Shown here: one piece after another, positions 12,376-24,200 of the stretch
How positions within the stretch are numbered: position 1 is the stretch's first letter
How the letters are laid out: the number at the start of each line of letters is the position of its first letter
Assembly (NCBI RefSeq): GCF_921293095.1
Contig: NW_025791658.1
Location: 6,944,001-7,008,000 of the forward strand
Direction of reading: 5' to 3'
DNA from: Ischnura elegans
Taxonomy: Eukaryota; Arthropoda; Insecta; Odonata; Coenagrionidae
DNA: 64,000 bases
Made by a program: the position numbers and the translations under genes
The notes under the pieces: model-generated
Databases searched by the model: none
What the model saw: the letters and a program-made list of their open reading frames with translations, nothing else
What the model was told of the DNA's origin: nothing

Positions 12376-13451
12376 CATAAAATCATATTTCATATGTCCC
12401 TTTTGCTTCAATTTCAACAGCTACAGTTCGTATTCTACATGTACGAATATGATCTAACGTATATATAACGTACGATTGTATATATAATTATGATTTGTCC
12501 ATTTTATGCTTGCGGGTGAGCTTTCGTGGAGCCCGGACATTCTGGAAAGGTTTCATTAACGGGGTGGGGACAGTACCGAGAGAGGGAAGAGAAGCGAACA
12601 TAACGTTGCCAAATATACGCAGCCGCTGAAGTTGATCACTGAAAACGTGTGAGTCATGGGTGGCCACAGGTAATCTGGCCCTGGCGTACAGTGGGCTGAA
12701 ATCGAATAAAGCTGGACAAAACCTCAAAAACGATTTTTTGAGTGCGGAAATTAAAAATTTGCACAGTTGTCAAAATTATAGTGATATTTTTTTTACGAAA
12801 ACCATTTTTCATAGGTAATTTTTTAAAAAAAAGTACTTGGCCTCAAATTTGAACAAATTTCGCAAAAATTTCCCGCATTGAATTTTTTTCGAAATTCAGC
12901 ATGTTACACCTAATGCCACACCTTCTGTAGTATTTCAATAGAAGCAAAAATTAACACTATCATTATGAACATTATTATTGTTAATTCTTGTCAACTTGGC
13001 AACTCGACATCTGCAAGTGTAAATCTATGACGGCAGTCGAACGTAATTCCGCGGTAAATCATCACAATAGGGAAAACAGTGTACTAAAAACTTCTCTGAA
13101 GCTTTAGGGGGATCTATGACCCCTATTATAATCACGCTACTGCTTTTAAGAACTTCAAATAGTCGACTTTGGGGAAAATTACTTTATCATTCACCACTCC
13201 AATTTTGAGTGCCGAAATGATGCAGGTAAAATGTATTTCCAGTCATGTCGTTTTTCAAAAAATTTTCCCGGATCTCCGGTTTCCTGGGGGGTCCTCTCCC
13301 GAAGGAAAGTCTCAATGTTACGCCTCTGAATTAAAGGCTTCGAGGTATCCTTCGTTGAGGGCTACGGACAAAGGTGGAAAGCTCTTATCACATATTGGAA
13401 ATTGTCGTGGTTGAAGCATTGGAGAATTTGGTTCATGCGTTGAGCTTGTGA
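12376..13451. other. No recognisable gene
   Basis: AT-rich with short open frames only. Nothing is supported here. Confidence 0.35.
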
Positions 13452-13711
13452 CAGTTGCGTAGCCAGGAATTTCGTCCAGGATGGGGTCTAAAATTTTTGC
13501 GTGGAAAGGTTTTGAAAACGGAGTACTAAATAATTGGATTTTAACTAATTTTTAACTATTTTCATAATGGAAAAACCTTCATTTGTTGAAGAAGTCTCTT
13601 GCAAATTCATGATTTTTCAATATATTTTCTTTTGTGAAAGAAAATGATTGTGTTTTTATATTTCGGGATAGTGTCCGGACCCGCCGTAACCTCCCCTTGG
13701 CTACGCCAATG
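13452..13711. mobile_element. hAT-type MITE with 8-bp duplication
   Basis: Starts CAGTTGCGTAGCCAGG and ends with the inverse CCTTGGCTACGCCAATG. The flanks GCTTGTGA (13444-13451) and GCTTGTGC (13712-13719) match at 7 of 8 positions, the duplication length typical of hAT transposons. It is 260 bp long with no transposase. Confidence 0.85.
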
Positions 13712-13730
13712 GCTTGTGCCTTCAAAAAAG

Positions 13731-13782
13731 CGATATTTCGATACTGATAGCATGATATCATGCTATCAGTATCGAAATATCG
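13731..13782. repeat. 52-bp perfect palindrome without a loop
   Basis: CGATATTTCGATACTGATAG at 13731 continues to ATCATGCTAT... as an exact reverse complement over 26+26 bp with no spacer. It lies 20 bp downstream of a hAT MITE. Confidence 0.95.
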
Positions 13783-15124
13783 ATATTATAATATCGCTTA
13801 TTTGTATGCACTATACATTATGTAGATATTATAATGGCAAGTTGGCGCCTTTTCCGGAATAACTACATATGTAACCGCCACTGGCGGAGCTTCAATCTTT
13901 TAATATCATATTAATAACTTTCATATCGTAATAATAAGAGAGGGTATTTCGTGCAATAATTTTTTATGTTCTTTTTAACCTCAAATTTGATGGTGAAAAA
14001 CGATATTGTGTGCGTGTCAGACACTTGTCTGGAGAAATCCCGAATCCGTCCTTATGCATGTATGTGAGACAACATTGCCAAATTGAGGAAAAAATTGCAT
14101 TTTGCAAAAATTTCTATTTCACAAAACACGATATAACCACAAATGGAACCATCTACCTAAGTCTATTTATGATACGAGGTTTTTTTTCTGATTTCTTTTT
14201 AACTATCAGAAATACCAGAGTAAAATGGTGTATTCGTATTTTTTTTCAAATGTGGTTCTTTATGATAGTGATCATTATACGTCACCTCTCGAGTGGAAGC
14301 TTGCTTTATTTCAATTTTCGCCGACCCTTAGAGCTACTGCTGATCTTTCAATATATATGCAATTCGTGAATTGAAATTATATTTATATAATAATAGTAAT
14401 CCGCATGAGGACTCCACAGCAAGGTATTTCAAAATGTCTATTTCTTCGGGTGCGCAAAATGAAAAATGACGTTATCCTGCGTTCGCAAGATAACTGATAT
14501 ATTATTGAGTGTAATCAAGTTAGCCTTTTTATAGCTGTTTTGAAAAATTTAGTTTATATGATTCATGAAAGAAATTTTGTTACCTCTCCGCTTAGTCACT
14601 GCAAGGCCGTATACATATTCTTGCACTCGTGCGGCAACTAAAAATGCGCTTTAATTCCGTTCATTACCGCATAATTAAATTAAGTTTGTCAAATTAAATA
14701 TTTTTCTGGTAACAATCATCGCAAAAATGATATATCTTCAATGAAATGTTCTTATTCTTTCATCGAATGGTAATTTCTAACTCGTATAGTAGGCCTCTTT
14801 ACGTGTGTCTCTGGCGGTGAAAATTGTAACTAACCTTGAATCTAAACGAATCTTTGGTTCCATAGTCTCATACTAACAAAGAGAATGAAAGCCGATGAAT
14901 ATCCGTTCGATCATCTGCGATGGGATTCTTGTTTTATTTTAAGTGATTGTAGATTGTGAGCAATTATCTTCCACTGTTAGCATTCTAAATTTATTTCATT
15001 TCCATATATCATTGAAGTTTTTGTAGTTTCTTCGTAGGATTTCGAGATTCTCTCAGTGCTGTGTTGACGATTTCTTGGACGAGTGAATTGTTTTGAGGAT
15101 TGGATAAGTGATAGCAATGAAAAA
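13783..15124 (+). other. Upstream region of the zinc-finger gene
   Basis: No gene is recognised. Open frames such as 14010-14369 are AT-rich and lack domains. The last few hundred bases should contain the promoter and 5' UTR of the ZAD zinc-finger gene. A TCAGTG initiator-like hexamer occurs at 15053, but no convincing TATA box or downstream element can be placed. Confidence 0.4.
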
Positions 15125-15292
15125 ATGAGCCTTACTACCGCTATATTCTCGAATATGTCGGAAAGGAGTTCTACAGCTATCCTATGTAGGCTTTGTATGC
15201 TGAAGAATCACAGTAATTTCAACATATTCACATCAAAGGTGGCCAGCCAAATGACCGTGGAGGATGCCCTACATGATTTAATCGGTTTAAGA
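15125..15292 (+). CDS. Exon 1: first half of ZAD
   Basis: 56 codons containing the CRLC zinc pair (residues 21-24) and the helix region ending ...ALHDLIGLR. The donor is AAGA|GTAAGT at 15293, phase 0. An in-frame GTG lies at 15083, but ATG at 15125 or 15155 is the likely eukaryotic start. ZAD proteins usually begin close before the first cysteine pair, so both are plausible. Confidence 0.85.
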
Positions 15293-18200
15293 GTAAGTTG
15301 CGAGTAGCATTTTGTTTATTTTTTTGGTCATAATTCTTATTATATTCCATGTTATTAACGGAAATGCCTTTACGATTCCGAAACTCCTTGACGCATCGCG
15401 TTTTGATTGCTATTAGGTTGCTGCGGGAGATGGCCTGCCCACCACCATATGTCCACAATGTTTGAAGAAGCTCATGGAATTCTGTGATTTCAAAAAGATT
15501 TGTTATGAATCGGACTCAGAAATGAGAATACTCTTGTCGAGAAACTACTGCAGGGTGAGTGCAATACATTTCTTCTCATTTAAAGCTCGATGCATATTAA
15601 GTTTAGGTGAATGTATAGTGTCAATGTTGTGATTATGTTGAGAGGTTAAATCGAGGAAGATTTATTTATTGGTGGACTCAACAGGTTACAACAGAATTTT
15701 GAAACTCAATACTGTAATCCACCAATCACTTGACGTCGTGAGGGGCAAAATATGTTGTATGACTGCATAACAGCTGGTAAATCTTATATTTACTAAAGAA
15801 ATCACTTATTAAAGTAAAAAAATGGTGACATTATAGTTTCACCGAATCGTGCTTTCGTTCCACCCCAAGGATTGTTTAGAATGTGAAATACGTTGTATAT
15901 ACAATGTTTGGAATATGATATACGGCAGAATTTGATGAATCGATAAAACTATGGATTTTTCCAAAAAAAATAATTGAGTTTACATTTCGTTTATTAGCAA
16001 TGTTAGTGGGTATGAAAGGCCCTAATCCATGGTCGACAGAACAGTGACTCAATTCTAACGTTCCGCTTATTTTGTTTACCAATCTGTGAATCCTTGGCAA
16101 GGAGTTGAGTTGAATTGCAGTTAGTGTTTCAGCATCCACGAGTGAATACGTTTTGTCATCTGGTTCAATTATATGTTTACAAATCATTGATAGCTATGAA
16201 AGTGGGTCGGCAACGGTATAGTTTTATTCATAGTAGCTTGTAGTTGTAGAATAGTAACTTGGGTGTTAGTCGAGGTTCTACAGGGAATGAAACGAAGTCG
16301 CAAAATGATTAATTGAGGGAAATGTATGTTTACAAATAATTGATAGCTATGAAAATGGGTCTTTCGAATTCAATACAGGCGGTCCCCGACTTTCGTACAC
16401 AATGCGTTCCCGAAAACTTGTACGAAATTCGAACCATTGACTTCCATACTACATAATTAGGGGTTACGTTCCAAAAGAGCGGAATATACGTACTAAAACC
16501 TTTTTTTTCACGGATTTTATTTCAATTGACTTAATTTTAATAATATGTTAATAAAACTCCTCAAATCATCTAATTTCTTTCGAAAATTTTCGAAATGTGT
16601 TTGAATGAAAGAGAGACAAGATGGTTAAACTGTATTCAATATGATTGCGGACAAATGAATTTTGTTAGATTTTCTTATGGAGTAAATTATTGATTGATCT
16701 GTGACGTGTATGAATTTTTTTGAATAGCTTGGTATAGCTTTAAATGTGACTCCTGGATGTAAGTTGATCATCAACCACTGCACATAAATCACTGACAGCA
16801 TATGTTTTGGGTTATTTATGATTGGATATGGACTAAGGATTTGGAAGGTTTTCTTGGATCTTGAACTTATGATTTTGCATTTGCCTAAATTTAATAAAAG
16901 GTCATTGTTTCTCAATCAAATATCAAGACTTAAAATTCTTCCATAGAACTGCTGCATCTGTTTTTGAGCTAATTGTTTTGTGTGTTTTCAAGTCATCAGT
17001 GTATAAAAGGATGTATATATCACTTAGTGCTGAAGAAATATCATCAAGGAATAAAATGAAGAGGGGTGGCCCTAAAGGAGAGCCTTGGGGTACTCACGAT
17101 GCCGCTAGTTATTCTTTAGAAGGTACTGGCAATGAGCTTTCTATTACTTTGGTTGGTGTTTACCCATGACAGGGAAGGATTTTGAGAACCAAGAGCTTTG
17201 ATTTTATTTGTTAAGACAGAATGACTGACTTAATAAATTGCTTCAGTCGAATCTGTATATCCTGAGTCTATTTGAAAATCAGATTCCCTTGCATTTAATA
17301 CATGATATTGATACACTAGAAGGTGTATGGTGGCGTAGCATCTTGATTTAAAGCCATGTTGCTCTGGAATAATTATATTTCTAAGCAGTGGGGACATTTT
17401 ATGTACCACTAGTGATTCAAATAATTTTGGAATGGCTGAGATGGTGACTGATGAACTGTAATTTCTTTCATTGATTTTATTCCTTGATATTCACACGGGA
17501 GTGGCATTACTGGCTTTCCTTACTTCTATGAAGAAACATATTTTAAAAGATGCATTGTCATTGTGAAATAATGGAGAAGTAAGAGCATATTATTTACACA
17601 TATTTAGCTACAAAGGAGGGACAAGAATGGTCTGGCAGATTTTTTAATGTTCGGCTTACTTTGGCCGGGTACAATATCATTTTCTGTGATTGATAAAAAA
17701 GATAATTAAAATTTGACATTGGCATCTTGTTTAGGACAGCTCTCTGTTGTCAGGTCGGTTTGATAACATCGAACCTTGAATTTCAGTTTTCGAAGATGCA
17801 TCAGCAGCTTGTCGTTACCTCATCCATAAAATCGCACATCCTGTATACCTAACTGTGACTCTAGAAGTTGAACGACCCATCAAAGTGCATCCTCCAAAAT
17901 CTGCATCACCGTAGACATCCAGAAAACCCTCATCCACATTGTTTCAATAGACTATCCATAGATCCAATTTCCCTGCTATGCTCTGAAAGCTCACTTGACT
18001 CATGCTACATCTCCTTGAGTTGGATTTTCGTGTGTCCTTTAAAGGAATCTGACACTATATGCCAGGTCTGTTATTGTGCAAAGCATGAAATACATCAGTT
18101 CTCCAACAGCTTGACCTTTTCAGGCTTCTGTTTACATCAGATTCTTTAATTCCTTGTTCCATGGGGGTTACCCTTGCAGTAAAAAAATCCGGAGGAGGTG

Positions 18201-21200
18201 TAAAGTCTTCTTCGTTTCTTACTCAGAATAGAAATAACAGTGTCAAGCCTCAGTTTTTGAGCAATTTGCAAAAAAATATAGGTGAATGGTATTTCTATAT
18301 TATTACGCTTCAGTGACCAAAATTTCAAGTTGAAAGACCTAATACCAATATTTAATCCTCATAAACCTCATGCACAGCTATTTGGTAGCTTTAACATTAT
18401 TGATAATACGAGAAATTATATCTTTTCCCAGATGTTCCTGTAGCAAAATTTCGTCTTGGCCCTGGCAATTATGTATCCCACATAATTTTTCCTTATATTT
18501 AAATATAATTGGCCTTATGAACAAATTATGGACTGCATCATCCTAAATTATTTTTATTGCGTCTTTGAAATACACCAATCGCAAAAAGTATCATTTATTT
18601 GTCAATACTTAACACTACAGCGATTTTTGGCCCTGTTTTTTTTATTAGAGCCCTCAATGCATTGTTGTCTATCATACCATTCAATTAGAGTTTGTGCTGT
18701 TGCTGCAACAGGAGAGATAGTGGTGTTGCCACCATTTGACTTTCTTTTCTTAGACTTGTTTATTAACCCTCAAAGTTCCTACCTAAATTTAAGACCCTTG
18801 TACCACTTAGCCCATTAATGCCCAGACGTATCTTTAGATACGTCACACTTTAAAAATTCCTAAATACTCTGTGGTTTGTTGTTATTGCGATTTCTTTACG
18901 TAATATGACAGAATAAAGTCTTCAAATGATATACAAGTGATTTAGATTATTTAAGCCAATATTTGATTTTGTTAGGCTTAATTACACATGGCTGGTCATG
19001 AACTACTCAGAAATCGCTACGCTATGGTCATGTGAAAATTAAATTTTCACATAAACCATTGAGTTATCTGAATCCAGTTTTTACCTGTTTTATTTTAAAT
19101 GTATAAGGAATATTATCTTTTTAAAGAGATTCATTTTTCTTTCAAGCTCATCACAAAACTAATCAGTGAAGTTTTGACGTATCTAAAGATACGTCTGGGC
19201 ACTTGTGGCACTAAAAATTCAAGTTTTGACCCTTAGGTATGTTTCATTCTATTTATTGATTAGATGAATAAGAAATAATTTTATAAACCTAATTATGTGA
19301 TGGATCGAAGACAGTTTAATATTCCTGCCATTTCATGAAGAATAATATTGAACAATTAGGTAAATACAGCAAATCAGGAATTTTCTCAGAATTGTTGTGC
19401 ATCCTCATTTGAATTGTGATAAAGTAGGTACCTTCATTGGAAGCAGAAAATGAGCGAGTATTGGATTTCTGAAAATGCAAATACTCGCAATATCAAGTTG
19501 CCTATCCTGGCCCAGTAGCGGATACAGATAAGAATTCAAGGGGGGCACAAAACATATCTTGAGCTATCTTTACTTGTATCGTAATAAAAATTATCAAGTC
19601 ACGTGAAAAGTTTAGGAAAGTTTTATTTGAAATGATAATAAACAAGACATTATAATTATTATTATTATATATTATATAATTATTATGTATACAAGGCAAT
19701 GCCATCTTACGATATGAAAGTGTTACAATTGTAGTTCTGCCCTGTTAGGCAATGTGGGCGGCCACGTATGAGGGGGGCGCGCTCCCCCTTCGCCCCCCAT
19801 ATGTATCTGCCACTGTCATGGCATTACTTGTATTCTATATCGCCGATGGTGGAATGGATTGATTACTTTGTTTCTCGTTCAACTTTCCCCTGGCAATAAT
19901 ATCCAATTTGCAAGCCAGAAATCAGTGTACGAAATAAGCAACTTTGGGTAACATTGATAAAGAAACTCTGTACTACGCTCCATCACCAAAAACTCTGTAC
20001 CTTGTATTCAAATTCGAGTCTCCGAAAGATATACCTGACATAAGGAGGAATCTGCACTTTAAAGACTTTTCAAGCGCCTCTTCTGTAAATACTTTTTTGT
20101 TACTTTTGTTGCACACCGCTTGCTAAATAAGTCAATAAAACAGCATAGGGGCTCCCATTTACCACTGAGAAGAGAAGACGTACCTTAGTGATGGAGCAGA
20201 GGTGAAACAAATCTGAAATAGCTCTAACATCAGCGCTGTCAGCAGAAAAAAATTCAAGACAAATTTTATGAACAATTGTTAAAAATGTTAGTACATTCTT
20301 TGTACGTACAAATCGAAGTGATTTATGAAGTGTTTGGAATATTGCTTCTTTCAGGTCACCGTCTACTTAGTTGATGGCTTTATCGGAGGTCATCTCCAGA
20401 CTGCACCATCGAAATACTTTCTCAGTCAATGCGAAGGAACAGGTTTGAAGAAATGTTAAGGTTTCTGCATCTGGCAGATAATTATTATAATGGGAAGAAT
20501 GATGGCAAGGATAGGCTATATAAAGTTCAACCTTAGTTTGAGGTTTTGAACTAGACTTTCAAAATTGTAAGCGTTGGAGAATATTGTTTGGTGGCTGAAT
20601 CAATAAACCTCTACTATGGTAGATATGGCTGCAAGCAATGTATTAGAGGGAAACGAATAAGGTTATGGTTAAAATTATGGGGTATTTTCGAATCAAGTCA
20701 CCCTTTATCATGCTGTAGCCAACCTTCAGAGAACAGATCTTGGTCAAGGAGATGTACTTTTAGGGCTAGTGTATGAGTGAAAATTACCACCAGGCACAAA
20801 CATATTTGCTGACAACTTATTCATATCAGAATTGATTACTATTAGCATGCATAAAAAAAATGAAAACTCCTGCTTGTTATTCTGTTTCCGAAATGCCAGT
20901 GGCGATCGCGGACTACAATTCTCACATGGGTGGGGTGGACATGTGTGATCAACTCCTGGCAAATCACCAGACAACAATCAGGAATCAAAATGGTGGTTCA
21001 AATATTTCAGATGAGACTTGGATGTATCAGTTGCACAGGGATGGTTACGGTATAAAAAACTAGGATGCAGTATCACACTGCTGTAAAATTTCAAAATGCA
21101 AATGTAAATTGTTCACGTTATAATACTATAGTAATACTCAAAATTATATTATTTGATGCATAATAATACAAATTCAAGTATTAAAAACTACTGATGAAGG

Positions 21201-24200
21201 CATGGGTAATGAATAATATAACAAAAACGTGCATAAACACAATTAAATGATAATGTGCATTTTTTACCCCTTAAGTGCCCAGATGTATCTTAAGATACGT
21301 GTAGGATTAAGTACTATGCAAATGTTAGAGATTTTTAAAAATATTTTTTCCCGCATCAGGTATGATGTGTAATCATAATTTAAGCAAAAAAAGTAAAATT
21401 TTTATAAAAAAATCTTCTGGGCATTAATGTGTTAATGAAAAAATACAACATGAAGTTACTATTTTAGATGTCAGCGTATTTTTTTTTTCATTTTACTATA
21501 AAGGAATTAATAGTTGCTTTCAATATGCTAACACATTGCATAAAGGATAAATTTGTTTATTTCATCAATATAAGTTCGATAATGCGGTCTACACTCAAGC
21601 TTATATAACGGCTCATGGCACTAAGAGGATTAAAACTTAACTTAATGTAACTTATTTATTTAGACTTGTTTTACGGGCCGATATATCGGTTCTAGCTGGT
21701 TGTGTGAAAACTGCCACTACTGACTTATAACTGACTCATTTGACTTTTTACATTTCGTTATTGAAGCCTTTTCAATGGCAGCCATCTCATTTATACACGT
21801 GTGCTTTATCTCTGCTGCTTACTTAGATAGTTTCACCGTAAATAATAAAATTAAGTAGACTAAATTATTTAAAGTCTGAAATCTTGCAAATTCTGGACCT
21901 CTTGGATCTCGTTTAGGTCTGAAGAACAGTGCGAACGAACGAAGCTCTCGGAGTGAGTTTTACATGAGCACATTGTTCAGTTGTCATATCGTGGAACTGC
22001 GATTGAAGGGAATATCACAGTTAGTTTAAAAATAAACAAAATCTAGTTTTATGAAATAGCCGGAGCACCGGAAATGATTTGGTCTTGGTTTTTTTATTTT
22101 GCATAAATATTATCCATCATATTCTCTTCCTGGCCAAGATCTGGAGCATTACTAATTTATTGTCTTTGGAAGGAGATGAGTTGTTATTAACTGTAACTTT
22201 AGCTACAGAGTATCGAATGGGAGAGGGCAGCTGATGATTAGTTTGGGTCCTTTGCTGAGAATGTAAAGGTTGTGTTGAAACGGTCCCAATTTTTAACTTT
22301 TAAGTCATATTATTTGTAGGATTTGTGTCCTTAAGATCTCCCTGCCAAATTTTATTTCCAGCATTTCCATAGATTTTGGGTGATTGAATGACAGACATGG
22401 AGATACGTCTGTGTTTTATAGTATAGTAGTGAGATGATTTAAAAAATCCTAATTCATCAACATTAAGAGCATCAGTTATTTGTTGATTTTGGTTGGGTTG
22501 AGTTTTTTTATCAGTGTTACTTTTTCTACAGAGTATTCAAGGAGAGGGGTCAGCTGATGATGAGTTGGAGTCTCGTGATGAAACAAACGACTGCATTCGA
22601 GATGCGACTGAAGGCTCCTCACAGCTCAAATGCTCCGTCCAAAAAACTGAAATATACATTCCTGTGCAAGACTGCCAATCACCAAGAGCCAATATGTTGG
22701 TAATTTTTATTCTCATCTGCAGTGGAACCTGAATTGAAAGAACTTCAGTTGGTCAAATTCACAGTTGTACTACAAAAGTGGAAGGTTTTACAACCTTCTC
22801 TCAATTGTACGACTGTCTGTTGTGTGATATGAGTTAAAAATTATCATGTATGGCCTCCCATTGCTCAAGTAAAATACAAAGAAAGGCTACGCTATTTGTC
22901 ATAAACCACTACGAGCGTACAGACAGCGTTACTCAGATGTTAAGATCATTAGGCTGGGAGCCACAGGAGACTCGAAGGCTGCGCACTAGGCTTAGATTGC
23001 TTGAACAATTGGGAATGGATATCTTTAAAAGCGATACAGAGAACATACTATTAGAGGCCCCCTATATTTCCAAGTACCATAGAAGCGATAATTTAAGGGA
23101 AATGTGTTGTGGAACGGATAGATATGGGAATTCGTTTTTCCCCTAAATCATAAAGGATTTCAATAAATGCTAGTCATAATATTCTTACAGCACTTCACTA
23201 TCGCCAGGCTCACAGATTTCACTATCGCCAGGCTCACAGATTTCACTATCCCCAGGCTCACAGATTTCACTATCGCCAGGCTCACAGATTTCACTATTGC
23301 CAGGCTCACAGATTTCACTATCGCCAAGCTTAAATAAAGTGCATGTTGACAATATTTCAGGATAAGTGTACATTTTTGCGAATTTTGCAGTAAAGCTAAT
23401 TGTGTCACTTTGGTACTGGGTTTTAGTGATTGGTGTGGGGGATTATCATCAGTGAAAGAAAATACATTGTGCTATGGGGCCGCACTGCTCTGAGTTGAGA
23501 TATCAACACACGACGACGTGTCCCGAATCAAATGAAATGAGGTTTTTTTTGGTGATCATATCTTATACTGGACTAATGATAAAATATGGTTTGTTATGTT
23601 CGGGACCATGCCAATTGACGAGCTCTGTTCTGAATGTGTTAACGCAGATTTTTCATTTAAAATAATCTATTTTGAATCTATTGAGTGACACCAGGCATTC
23701 TCTTCTAGTTTTCTATGAAAGAGGAGATAGAAGACGACTTTGATGAAGGGCATAATCCTGTGCTGCGCACGACAGATCCTTCTGGAACTTCAAGTGATGC
23801 CAGGGATCCTTTGGCCAATGATGATTTGGTGAGTTCAATTTTGCTTTGTTTATCAAAGTTTTCTATGGAAGCAAGACTTGCTCGTTGATAGCAGCAGGGA
23901 AGTCCAGAGTGGAAGCATTCGAAATTTGATGCTACCGAAGAATGATGAAGATAAAATGGATTGACCGTGTAAGTCATGAGGAAGTGCTAGGAAGAGTGGG
24001 AGACATGAGTCTTTTAAAGTCTTTTAAAAACCTTAAGCAGAAGATCTACTTGGCCACATGATGAGGCATGATGGCCTGATGAAAACAATCGTAGGTGGAA
24101 TGGAAGAAGGACAAGATACGGCTCCGATTGAATTACGTAGGATAGGTTATAAAGGATGTAAGGGAGAAGAAAAAAGTAGTTATGAAAAGGCTTGCAGATA

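Larger units (their letters stand above)
18819..21423 (+). mobile_element. Decayed piggyBac element with TTAA flanks
   Basis: TTAA is present on both sides (18815-18818 and 21424-21427). The left end reads TGCCCAGACGTATC and the right end TCTGGGCA, inverted with respect to each other. GACGTATCT palindromes recur at 18825, 19176 and, changed, near 21280. A transposase relic lies at 20345-21063. Nested inside is a hAT MITE at 19513-19815. The 2.6-kb length is usual for a complete piggyBac element, though internal copies of the ends leave the exact history open. Confidence 0.7.

Noticed and set aside
14010..14369. 119-codon gene
   Set aside because: AT-rich, biased to Phe, Ile and Tyr, no domain, no splice or conservation evidence.
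15083..15124. GTG start upstream of the ZAD exon
   Set aside because: Eukaryotic initiation at GTG is unlikely, and two ATGs with acceptable context lie just downstream.
22850..23144. Extra exon of the zinc-finger gene
   Set aside because: The peptide matches the C terminus of non-LTR retrotransposon proteins and has no suitable splice sites.
23195..23330. CRISPR array
   Set aside because: The repeats are contiguous 24-bp units without unique spacers, in a eukaryotic genome.
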